64,000 bases of DNA from NCBI RefSeq assembly GCF_004795745.1, contig NZ_SDGV01000022.1, forward strand, positions 25,161 through 89,160, written 5' to 3'. This document shows positions 57,642-64,000 of this stretch, piece by piece. The notes under the pieces were generated by a model, which was given only the letters and a program-made list of their open reading frames with translations, did no database searches and was not told where the DNA came from. The position numbers and the translations under genes are program-made. Numbering within the stretch: the first letter of the stretch is position 1; each line of letters starts with the position of its first letter. The DNA comes from Vagococcus silagei. GTDB lineage: Bacteria; Bacillota; Bacilli; Lactobacillales; Vagococcaceae.

Positions 57642-57760
57642 TTGAACTAACTTCTTTGTGAGAACGTATAACAATATTCAAGGAAAATTTCTTTAATCCA
57701 TTAAAAACAACAGATAGACTTTGACACAAGCAAGATGTAACGACGTATAACACTATTCAA
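57642..57760 (+). promoter_or_regulatory. Duplicated tandem promoters
   Basis: Two promoters share one design: TTGAAC (57642) and TTGACA (57721), each followed after 19 bases by TATAAC and the same downstream box. ACGTATAACAATATTCAA (57664) recurs as ACGTATAACACTATTCAA (57743). The 79-base spacing suggests a duplicated regulated promoter. Confidence 0.6.
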
Positions 57761-57801
57761 ATCTTACTTGTTTGATACACTTGAAACAAGGGGGAGAAAC
57801 T

Positions 57802-57900
57802 ATAGCTAGGTTCTTTTGGTCGCTGAATAGAGAACAGAAATGGTTTGCTTTTAACTTATCTTCATGGGAAAATATTGTCGTGAGGAAAGAGAGGTGTTAA
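57802..57900 (+). CDS. Possible 32-residue Trp-rich peptide with non-standard start
   Basis: AAGGGGGAG (57788-57796) is an excellent ribosome site, but the codon five bases later is ATA. The frame from there reads ARFFWSLNREQKWFAFNLSS and on to RKERC, protein-like and Trp-rich, then stops. An in-frame TTG lies at 57781, before the site. Not recognised; may be a leader peptide, a decayed gene or a gene with a mutated ATG. Confidence 0.3.
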   Translation: MARFFWSLNREQKWFAFNLSSWENIVVRKERC

Positions 57901-57934
57901 GGAGAGAAGAACAATTAATAAACTTAAGTTATAC

Positions 57935-59698
57935 ATGACTAACATGGACAAGAACACAAAGATCATAGTAATAACTCTAATAGTTTTAGGAACTATTGGT
58001 TTTTCAGTTACTAAGAGCCTAGAAGCTCAGAAAGACATTCAGACCTATCAGAAAAAATTTAACCAGCAATGGAAAGAACTAGGAAAAGAAAGTTATATCG
58101 ATTTTAATGATCCTCGTTCTGATATACACCTATTCTACAATCAACGAATTTGGATAGCTAACAAAAATAACATCCTTCCTTCTCGAGCTAAGTACAAAAA
58201 ATTAGCTAACAATATGAAACATGACGAAGATGTTTTAAAGAATATCTTTGATGAGTTCAAGGAAAGTAATTCTGTTGACTCAAGTGAGTTCTCCATCGAA
58301 GAAGAACAAGCAAGAATCAAAAGGATGAATGTATTATTTGATACCTTAAATAGTGATAGCAAGAAACAGTTCGCTTCTGTTAAATATACAATTGAAACAA
58401 TCCAAGAATCCCTTGATATAATAAAAGATTATTCAAATTCGTACTATGTACCAATAGAGAAATCTCATCTAATTCCTACACAATCTAGATTTCCATTAGA
58501 CACAAAAGTTGCTGAAGAGTATCGTGATTCTATTTCGACTCTTGCAGATAAAGCTAAGTGGGAAGAGAGTTCCATGGGGTATGATGAAGATGATAATCGG
58601 CTTGATATTAGAGAGAATCAACCTTGGGAAGATGGTGCGTACGGCATTCTATCGTGGAAAGCTGGATTAACAGCATATATTGTAGACTTAACTGGTGACG
58701 ACTCAATGAGCCAAATATCTAACTCTTTAAATATGAGTTCAGGGTTTAAAGATATCTTGTCAGGTATGGATACTAAAAAGAAAGATATAGAATATAAAAA
58801 TCCAAATGATATGTCTAAAGAAGAACTTAGTAATGGTGTCATTGACTCTTTAGGCTCTGCTTACTATGAAAAAGCTTTGCAAGATAAAAATCCATCCATA
58901 ACAAGTGTCTTAACACCTAGTCAAAATGCTTCTTGGATTTTACTAGATAAGAATGAAGTAGTCCTTAAAGCATCTTTTAATCATTTAAATGACGTTATTG
59001 ATCTTGATAAAAGTATTGCATCATTCAATATGACGGATGAAAAGACAAAGAAATCATTTGATATTATTATCGATAGTTCAGAAAATGACTCGTATCGTAT
59101 TGAGGGAGACACTCCTATAGGGAGACTTAACAATACTTATACCAAGAAGTCAAAAGTATCTACTAAAAAAGGTAACTCTTCAACTTCTGAAAAACTTTTT
59201 TCACCAGAAGAGATTGCTGTTGCGATTTATTTAGACAATTTTCTCAATCAATTTCCTAATAAAACGATTGAAGATGCCCTTGTTGATACATTAGGTCAAC
59301 CTGATTTCGTAATCGCTACCCCAACTAATGGCATTTTTATGGTAAATCAATCAACTCATTTAAGCAATGGGGTACTTTCTAGTGAGATAACTATCAGTGA
59401 TGACAATATCTCAAGTAAAAATTTCAATGGTAACCAGTTAAAATACGAAAAACAATACGTAAATAAAGAATTAACTAAGACATACATTAATTATCAAAGT
59501 GATATTCAAAAAATCATTGCTCATTCTGAAGAAATTAAAAAGACTAGAGAGTCACCACAAACTTCTAAAATGAAGACTAAAGAAGATGTAGATAAGTATT
59601 TAGATGAGTTAAACAAGGAAACAGATGACCCAACAGGTAACAACACTCTACAAGGTGATACTGGCGAAGGTGAAGATGCCAGCAACCCCTTTAACTAA
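57935..59698 (+). CDS. Membrane-anchored extracytoplasmic protein of unknown function
   Basis: Not recognised. 587 residues. One N-terminal span (KIIVITLIVLGTIGFSVTKS) acts as anchor, with a hydrophilic, Asp/Ser/Asn-rich outside part of about 560 residues and no lipobox or LPxTG. Residues 60-150 are probably coiled; the tail is acidic (DDPTGNNTLQGDTGEGEDA). The best ribosome site (AAGGAG, 57899-57904) is 30 bases from this ATG but nine from an in-frame ATT at 57914, which would add seven residues. Driven by the tandem promoters. Surface role in exclusion, adhesion or transfer is conceivable only. Confidence 0.65.
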   Translation: MTNMDKNTKIIVITLIVLGTIGFSVTKSLEAQKDIQTYQKKFNQQWKELGKESYIDFNDPRSDIHLFYNQRIWIANKNNILPSRAKYKKLANNMKHDEDVLKNIFDEFKESNSVDSSEFSIEEEQARIKRMNVLFDTLNSDSKKQFASVKYTIETIQESLDIIKDYSNSYYVPIEKSHLIPTQSRFPLDTKVAEEYRDSISTLADKAKWEESSMGYDEDDNRLDIRENQPWEDGAYGILSWKAGLTAYIVDLTGDDSMSQISNSLNMSSGFKDILSGMDTKKKDIEYKNPNDMSKEELSNGVIDSLGSAYYEKALQDKNPSITSVLTPSQNASWILLDKNEVVLKASFNHLNDVIDLDKSIASFNMTDEKTKKSFDIIIDSSENDSYRIEGDTPIGRLNNTYTKKSKVSTKKGNSSTSEKLFSPEEIAVAIYLDNFLNQFPNKTIEDALVDTLGQPDFVIATPTNGIFMVNQSTHLSNGVLSSEITISDDNISSKNFNGNQLKYEKQYVNKELTKTYINYQSDIQKIIAHSEEIKKTRESPQTSKMKTKEDVDKYLDELNKETDDPTGNNTLQGDTGEGEDASNPFN

Positions 59699-60283
59699 TA
59701 AAAACCAATTCACTTTCCTCACATGCAGGAGTCTTTATCGTATAAAGACGCATCGCAGTTAGGATTTCATTATTCAGTTCCCTCCTACATCATACTTCAC
59801 TGAAAACACGCAAAAAACTCTCCCAGTGAGATTTCATCCGTTTTTCAGCATTAATCCCTTATAACAAGAAAATCTCCTTAAAAGACCGATTTCGACTTTT
59901 TCCGAAACACGTAGCAACAAATGATGATCCTTCATATTTTCAAATTTTCCTGATATCAAGCTCAACTCATTCAGACTTTAAACCAATAAAAAACAGCCAT
60001 GCTCTGACTTTTTAATCGTCTGCATAGCTGTTTTTTATTGTTCAAACTTCTTACGATACTTATATAGCTACCTTTTTCAATCGTCATTATCATAAGCAAG
60101 TTCTATCTGTTTAAATAACGCTTTTCTTATTGTAGTAATCCATTTATTAGTTAGACAGGAGTCTTTATACGATAATGCCCCCTCGCAAACCTTGATAAAA
60201 AAGGCGTTCGTTCTTTGATGTAAACAATTAGGGGTGATTTTTCAGTAATCCCTAAATAAGACGAGTCAAAGGAGAATAACAAC
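59699..60283. other. Gap with inverted repeats and a terminator
   Basis: 585 bases, no gene. TTATCGTATAAAGAC (59735-59749) and its exact reverse complement GTCTTTATACGATAA (60161-60175) face each other 410 bases apart. CAGGAGTCTTTAT also occurs directly at 59726 and 60156. A bidirectional terminator lies between. Near the recombinase gene, TTAGGG/CCCTAA (60229-60256) forms a hairpin. Confidence 0.6.
59986..60040. terminator. Bidirectional terminator inside the inverted repeats
   Basis: AAAAAACAGC...GCTGTTTTTT with ATGC/GCAT inside and a loop of about 20 bases. Confidence 0.7.
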
Positions 60284-60883
60284 ATGACAAAAAGACAACT
60301 TCACAACGTACAACCTATCAAAGATTCAGTTATCCTAAAACAAGTAAAGGATACCCTCTTAGACAGTTTCAAAGCAGGTAGAAGAAATTACACTATTTTC
60401 CAACTAGGAAAAGCCACCCTCTTACGAGCAAGCGACGTTCTTTCCCTGGAATATTTAGATGTTTTCACTGAGGATGGGGTACTAAAGAAAAATGCCTACA
60501 TTAAGGATAAGAAAACAGGAAAACCAAACAACCTTTATCTCAATCCAGCCAAAGAAGACCTACTCGTATATCAACAATGGCGACAAGACAATCAGATTGA
60601 AAGTAAATGGCTCTTCCCTTCTTCCACCTCTCCAGACAAACACATCACAACCAAACAATACTACAAAGTAATGAAGCAAACAGGTGATTTATTAAGCATT
60701 AATTACTTGGGAACTCACACCATGCGAAAGACAGGTGCTTATCTCGTTTATGAACAGTCTGGCTACAACATCGGACTGGTCATGAAACTGTTAAATCATT
60801 CTGACCAAAACTCGACACTTAAATACTTAGGGCTTGATGAAATTGATAAAGAAGAAAGGCTTGATAAAATTAATTTTGGATAA
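60284..60883 (+). CDS. Tyrosine recombinase catalytic-domain protein
   Basis: 199 residues, only the catalytic half of the family. The first Arg is in LGKATLLRASDVLSL, His-x-x-Arg in THTMRKTGAYLVYE, the next His in LLNHSDQNSTLKYLG with Tyr as nucleophile. Such stand-alone recombinases on Gram-positive plasmids resolve multimers or flip short segments. AAAGGAG precedes the ATG. Distinct from the large integrase, so a second recombination job, perhaps at the repeats just upstream. Confidence 0.8.
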   Translation: MTKRQLHNVQPIKDSVILKQVKDTLLDSFKAGRRNYTIFQLGKATLLRASDVLSLEYLDVFTEDGVLKKNAYIKDKKTGKPNNLYLNPAKEDLLVYQQWRQDNQIESKWLFPSSTSPDKHITTKQYYKVMKQTGDLLSINYLGTHTMRKTGAYLVYEQSGYNIGLVMKLLNHSDQNSTLKYLGLDEIDKEERLDKINFG

Positions 60884-61232
60884 AACTAGTACTTTTATCC
60901 ATTTTTTTTTTTTAGATAAGATTTTTCTCATTTTAGAACCTAAATAGGCAATATCTGTTTTATTTGACAAATTTCTTTATTTGGTAATGAAAACCTATAT
61001 TAGATTTAGAAAACTCTATATGAAAAATCAACCCATATAGATACAAAAACAAAAGGGACAAAAACAATTAAAATAACAGTCAATAGTTTTCATAAAAGTT
61101 ATTTAATCAATGTTTTAGCAGATTTGTATTTTTTAAAAGAACAGATTATGATGTGATTGTAGCTAGCGCAACTACAAAAAATTAAAAGATTTCATATTCT
61201 AGATAGAAGTCAGAAAGAAGGAAATTAGAATT
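60884..61232. other. Gap between recombinase and 99-residue gene
   Basis: 350 AT-rich bases, no gene. TTGACA with a poorly spaced -10 is near 60968, and TTGTAG/CTACAA (61157-61181) makes a small hairpin with an A-rich tail. Nothing else seen. Confidence 0.35.
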
Positions 61233-61532
61233 ATGAATAACAATAAAAAAATTAAAACAAAAGTTACAAATACTATCTCTTTTATAATTGAAGCTTTATC
61301 TAAAAATTTTAGAGATGTTGCTAAAATTATCGAGACAGATCAAGACGAGATATTTGACTGTATACTACTAGCAATCGAACACCACTATGACTTATCACAG
61401 ATGCCAGAAAAAGAAATTGATAACGTCATAAAGTGTGTTTCAGTAAAAATAACACTAAAATACTTACACCTCTGCACAGATGAATTACAAGAAGCTAGAG
61501 AAAATTCAAGTAACTCCTTATATAAGCCATAA
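61233..61532 (+). CDS. Hypothetical protein, 99 residues
   Basis: Not recognised. Soluble, helical and charged: TISFIIEALSKNFRDVAKII, DQDEIFDCILLAIEHHYDLS and a last helix with CVSVKITLKYLHLC. A strong AGAAAGAAGG site supports translation. Its place before the excision/integration genes suggests a regulator or accessory factor, but no DNA-binding motif is clear. Confidence 0.55.
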   Translation: MNNNKKIKTKVTNTISFIIEALSKNFRDVAKIIETDQDEIFDCILLAIEHHYDLSQMPEKEIDNVIKCVSVKITLKYLHLCTDELQEARENSSNSLYKP

Positions 61533-61973
61533 GACAAAAAAGATTCAACACTCCCTATTAAGGTGAGATATTTGACTCCTATCTTCTCTACTATTGAGCT
61601 TTTCTATTAGCTATCACTGTGAGTGAGAGTTCTCACTCACTTAATACGGATAGAGCTATCTGAACTCACCTTAGAGAAGATTTATTAAGAAATTAGTTAC
61701 TACATTTTTAACCCTGTAACTTAAAGTAATAAGTATCAAAAAATATCCTTTAAACATTTGGTATTTTCCATATATCCCAAACTTTACCCTAGATACTTTT
61801 ATTACCTACCTAGATATTAGGCTAGATATTTCTTAGTATGCATGACCTCGATTGGGGTACTCTAGTAACGAGAAATTTTAGGGTAAAGGGGATTTACAAA
61901 AAATTAGATGTTGGAAATAATGATTTCAAGTTATTACAAATAACTAAAAATCAAATGAAGGAGGTTGGATACA
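61533..61973. promoter_or_regulatory. Structured region before the integration genes
   Basis: 440 bases, no gene. A perfect 10-bp hairpin (61619-61640), TAGCTATC with GATAGAGCTA around it, and two outer pairings that cross: GGTGAG (61562) with CTCACC (61665), TCTTCTCTA (61582) with TAGAGAAGA (61672). Further on, CTAGATA occurs three times (61789, 61810, 61822), a likely binding array for Int or its partner. Confidence 0.5.
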
Positions 61974-62195
61974 ATGAATAATCCAACAATCACTAAAAAT
62001 GAATTAATCGAATTAGGATATGGAACATCTAGTTCGGCAGAAATTATTAAAAAAGCAAAACAACTAATGGTGAACAGAGGTTTTGAGTACTACGAAAACA
62101 CACGACTAGGAAGAGTACCTATAAAGACTGTTGAGGACATCCTTGGTGTCGAAATCACATTAAAACAACCATTACAAGAAAACGGAGGACTATAA
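61974..62195 (+). CDS. DUF3173-type protein, probable excision partner
   Basis: 73 residues from the ATG at 61974 (GGAGG nine bases upstream; a TTG at 61965 overlaps that site). TITKNELIELGYGTSSSAEI and RLGRVPIKTVEDILGVEI look like a small winged or MerR-like DNA-binding fold. DUF3173 proteins sit directly before integrases in ICEs of streptococci and enterococci and are thought to help excision. One base separates it from the integrase. Confidence 0.8.
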   Translation: MNNPTITKNELIELGYGTSSSAEIIKKAKQLMVNRGFEYYENTRLGRVPIKTVEDILGVEITLKQPLQENGGL

Positions 62196-62196
62196 G

Positions 62197-63306
62197 ATGG
62201 TACAAAGAAAAGACAAAAAAACAAATAAGTGGCTATTTGATATTTCAGATGGTGTTAACCCTGTAACAAATGAAAGAAATCGGATTATTAGAAGAGGATT
62301 TAGAACAAAACAAGATGCACTAAAAGCTGAAGAGCTTTACATAGCTACCCACTGTAATAAAGCGATTAGCTCAAAAAGTATTACTTTTGATATGTTATAT
62401 GAAATGATGAAACAGACTGATATTACAGAAGAAAAGAAAGAGAGCTACATTAAGTCTCAAGAATATAGTTACAACAAGCACTTTAAAAAGTACTTTGAAA
62501 AAGCCAACATCAGTAAATTAACACATTCAGACATGATTGTCTTTCGTGATGTGCTATTGAAGAAAGGGTTAAGTAATAACACTGTCAACAAGCAAATGAT
62601 ACTACTCAAAAAGTTGATGAACGTAGCTGTAAAAAAACAATGCATAGCAGAAAATCCTTGTCACAATATTAAAAAGTTAATACAAAAAGCACCTGTCATT
62701 GATTTTTGGACAGTAGACGAATTCAAACAGTTTTTAACTCTCTTTAAAGAGGAAGAAGAAGCCTATAGACTCATTTTTCTAATTGCTTTTTCTACTGGTA
62801 TGCGTATTGGTGAAATACTTGCACTTACATGGAAAGACATTGACTTAGAAGATGAATCGATCCATGTCACTAAAACTCTCATCAGGGGTACTAAATTTCG
62901 GAGTAGCTCACCTAAAACAGACAGCAGTGTGCGAAGAATAGCGATTCAAACTAGCTTAGTAAGAACCTTAACCAAATGGAAAGAAAATCAACAACAACTA
63001 CTAGCACCTTACTTTAAAGATACAGAAGACTTACAGATTTTCCAATATGTTCCTTCTTTCATTAACTATGATAACGTCAGAAGAAAATACAACAATATCT
63101 GTAAACGTGATTCAACATTAAAGCAAATTAGAATCCATGACCTCAGACACTCACACGTAGCTTTCTTAATTCATAACGAAGAGAAAGAGTTTGTCATTAA
63201 AGAGCGACTAGGTCATTCAACAATCAAAATAACGTACGACATTTACGGACATTTATATCCGAGTAAACAAAAAGAAGTTTCCAGTAAGCTTAACAATTTG
63301 TTTTAA
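62197..63306 (+). CDS. int: Tyrosine integrase of the element
   Basis: 369 residues, phage/ICE type: N-terminal arm-binding domain (residues ~1-55), SAM-like core-binding domain (~60-155), and catalytic domain. Catalytic residues: Arg in AFSTGMRIGEILALTW, His-x-x-Arg in RIHDLRHSHVAFLI, His in ERLGHSTIKITYDIYGH with the nucleophile Tyr. It lies beside the intact tRNA-Leu, the usual place, and would act on the 59-bp att sequence. Confidence 0.95.
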   Translation: MVQRKDKKTNKWLFDISDGVNPVTNERNRIIRRGFRTKQDALKAEELYIATHCNKAISSKSITFDMLYEMMKQTDITEEKKESYIKSQEYSYNKHFKKYFEKANISKLTHSDMIVFRDVLLKKGLSNNTVNKQMILLKKLMNVAVKKQCIAENPCHNIKKLIQKAPVIDFWTVDEFKQFLTLFKEEEEAYRLIFLIAFSTGMRIGEILALTWKDIDLEDESIHVTKTLIRGTKFRSSSPKTDSSVRRIAIQTSLVRTLTKWKENQQQLLAPYFKDTEDLQIFQYVPSFINYDNVRRKYNNICKRDSTLKQIRIHDLRHSHVAFLIHNEEKEFVIKERLGHSTIKITYDIYGHLYPSKQKEVSSKLNNLF

Positions 63307-63355
63307 TTCAGAAGCGGAACTATTTGGTAAGAGTACCCAAAATAACCAAAACAGA

Positions 63356-63394
63356 ACAAAAAACACCAACCATTTCAGGTTGGTGTTTTTCCAT
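63356..63394. terminator. Terminator after the integrase
   Basis: AAAACACCAACC/GGTTGGTGTTTT around ATTTCA; strong in both directions, so it also ends the tRNA array transcript that now runs into the element. Confidence 0.85.
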
Positions 63395-63445
63395 TCTAAG
63401 AGAACTTAAAATTATTTAGACCTAAGTCTACTAGGATATTGCTAA

Positions 63446-63531
63446 TGCCGAGGACCGGAATCGAACCGGTACGGAGAAAACTCTCCGCAGGATTTTAAGT
63501 CCTGTGCGTCTGCCAGTTCCGCCACCCCGGC
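63446..63531 (-). tRNA. tRNA-Leu(TAA), contains the right attachment site
   Basis: 86 nt with long variable arm. Anticodon arm CAGGA-CTTAAAA-TCCTG gives TAA. Its 3' 58 bases form the right att repeat (63445-63503) and were supplied by the element, which keeps the tRNA whole. Confidence 0.95.
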
Positions 63532-63542
63532 TAGAACTAAAA

Positions 63543-63614
63543 AGCGGAAGACGGGGTTCGAACCCGCGACCCCCACCTTGGCAAGGTGGTGTTCTACCAC
63601 TGAACTACTTCCGC
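63543..63614 (-). tRNA. tRNA-Gly(GCC)
   Basis: About 72 nt, acceptor GCGGAAG/CTTCCGC, anticodon loop TTGCCAA. Confidence 0.95.
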
Positions 63615-63621
63615 AAAAAAA

Positions 63622-63694
63622 TGCCGGCTAAAGGACTTGAACCCTCGACCCTCTGATTACAAATCAGATGCTCTACCAACTGAGCTAAGCCGGC
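63622..63694 (-). tRNA. tRNA-Thr(TGT)
   Basis: 73 nt, acceptor GCCGGCT, anticodon arm CTGAT-TTGTA-ATCAG region giving TGT. Confidence 0.95.
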
Positions 63695-63710
63695 CGCTAA
63701 AATCTTCTAA

Positions 63711-63792
63711 TGCGGGTGAAGGGACTTGAACCCCCACGCCGTTAGGCGCTAGATCCTAAATCTAGTGCGTCTGCCAATTCCGCCACACCCGC
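63711..63792 (-). tRNA. tRNA-Leu(TAG)
   Basis: 82 nt with long variable arm; anticodon arm CTAGA-TTTAGGA-TCTAG gives TAG. Confidence 0.95.
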
Positions 63793-63804
63793 AAAGTAAA
63801 AAAA

Positions 63805-63877
63805 TGACCCGTACTGGGCTCGAACCAGTGACCCTCTGATTAAAAGTCAGATGCTCTACCAACTGAGCTAACGAGTC
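63805..63877 (-). tRNA. tRNA-Lys(TTT)
   Basis: 73 nt; acceptor GACTCGT/ACGGGTC, anticodon arm TCTGA-CTTTTAA-TCAGA. Confidence 0.95.
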
Positions 63878-63886
63878 TAAAAAAAA

Positions 63887-63959
63887 TGGGGGTTAACGGG
63901 TTCGAACCGCTGACCCCCTGCTTGTAAGGCAGGTGCTCTCCCAGCTGAGCTAAACCCCC
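63887..63959 (-). tRNA. tRNA-Val(TAC)
   Basis: 73 nt; acceptor GGGGGTT/AACCCCC, anticodon arm CTGC-CTTACAA-GCAG. First tRNA after the rRNA genes. Confidence 0.95.
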
Positions 63960-63982
63960 GACAAAAACAAAAAAATACAAAA

Positions 63983-64000
63983 GCGTGGCAACGTCCTACT
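63983..64000 (-). rRNA. rrf: 5S rRNA, 3' end only
   Basis: On the minus strand AGTAGGACGTTGCCACGC is the usual 3' end of Firmicute 5S rRNA; the rest lies beyond the window. It shows that the tRNA array belongs to an rRNA operon. Confidence 0.85.

Larger units (their letters stand above)
53433..63503. mobile_element. Integrated element in tRNA-Leu(TAA), with rolling-circle Rep
   Basis: About 10.0 kb between 59-bp direct repeats. Gene content from left: about 1.2 kb non-coding, metallophosphoesterase and glycosylase-like gene (minus), Rep_2 replication gene and nick site, membrane-anchored protein, tyrosine recombinase, 99-residue unknown, DUF3173 protein, integrase next to the intact tRNA. 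No relaxase, coupling protein or conjugation genes are recognisable, which argues against a self-transmissible ICE. Rep plus nick site suggests the excised circle can replicate, so an integrative plasmid or mobilizable element. Confidence 0.9.

Noticed and set aside
53433..63503. Prophage
   Set aside because: No capsid, terminase, portal, lysis or phage repressor genes; content is integrase, Rep and accessory genes.

Overview
The window is chromosomal DNA of a low-GC Firmicute of the order Lactobacillales, most like an Enterococcaceae member (Enterococcus or Vagococcus type). The indications are gene order and content rather than a database match: a complete comG operon followed by ytxK and ackA, mreCD next to a SagA-like NlpC/P60 hydrolase, yajC-adhE, ruvAB-queA-tgt-yajC, mutSL behind a ymcA-like gene, separate coaB and coaC genes beside an ECF pantothenate-type S component, ThiT under a TPP riboswitch, cydABDC without other respiratory oxidases in view, ctsR-clpC, and an rRNA-linked tRNA array.

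Layout, left to right. 1-2.6 kb: a truncated WYL regulator, rarA and a 6S RNA candidate. 2.6-9.2 kb: uspA, then on the minus strand ackA, ytxK and the seven-gene competence pilus operon comGA-GG. 9.2-16.5 kb: a 35-residue membrane peptide with a structured leader, yebC, a VanZ-like gene, an M3 oligopeptidase, a SagA-like hydrolase and mreCD. 16.6-25.6 kb: adhE under probable Rex and CcpA control, yajC, tgt, queA, a CsbD-like gene, ruvBA and a GNAT enzyme, with a family of roughly 110-120 bp palindromic repeats between genes. 25.7-32.1 kb: a possible 20-codon gene overlapped by an antisense transcript, msrB, mutL, mutS, ricA (ymcA) and ymdB. 32.2-37.8 kb, plus strand: an SDR-like protein, coaB, coaC and a PanT-like transporter, then thiT (minus) and two YibE/F-family membrane proteins. 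37.8-53 kb, minus strand: a coiled-coil protein with a Tyr-Asp repeat, cydABDC, gor, the tRNA-hydroxylation pair trhP1/trhP2, clpC and ctsR.

53.4-63.5 kb is an integrated mobile element of about 10.0 kb. It sits in the 3' end of a tRNA-Leu(TAA) gene and is bounded by 59-bp direct repeats that differ at two bases. It carries a tyrosine integrase with a DUF3173-type partner, a rolling-circle Rep of the pMV158 (Rep_2) type with a matching nick sequence just behind it, a stand-alone tyrosine recombinase, a large membrane-anchored protein of unknown function, and a two-gene cassette (an HhH-GPD DNA-glycosylase-like protein plus a metallophosphoesterase). No recognisable relaxase or conjugation gene is present. 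It therefore looks like an integrative plasmid or mobilizable element with possible defence or DNA-repair cargo, and it is the most novel part of the window.

The right edge returns to the chromosome: a minus-strand tRNA array (Val, Lys, Leu, Thr, Gly, Leu) behind a 5S rRNA whose 3' end is just visible. All coordinates, motifs and pairings were read by eye; family assignments come from remembered motifs and synteny, not from searches.
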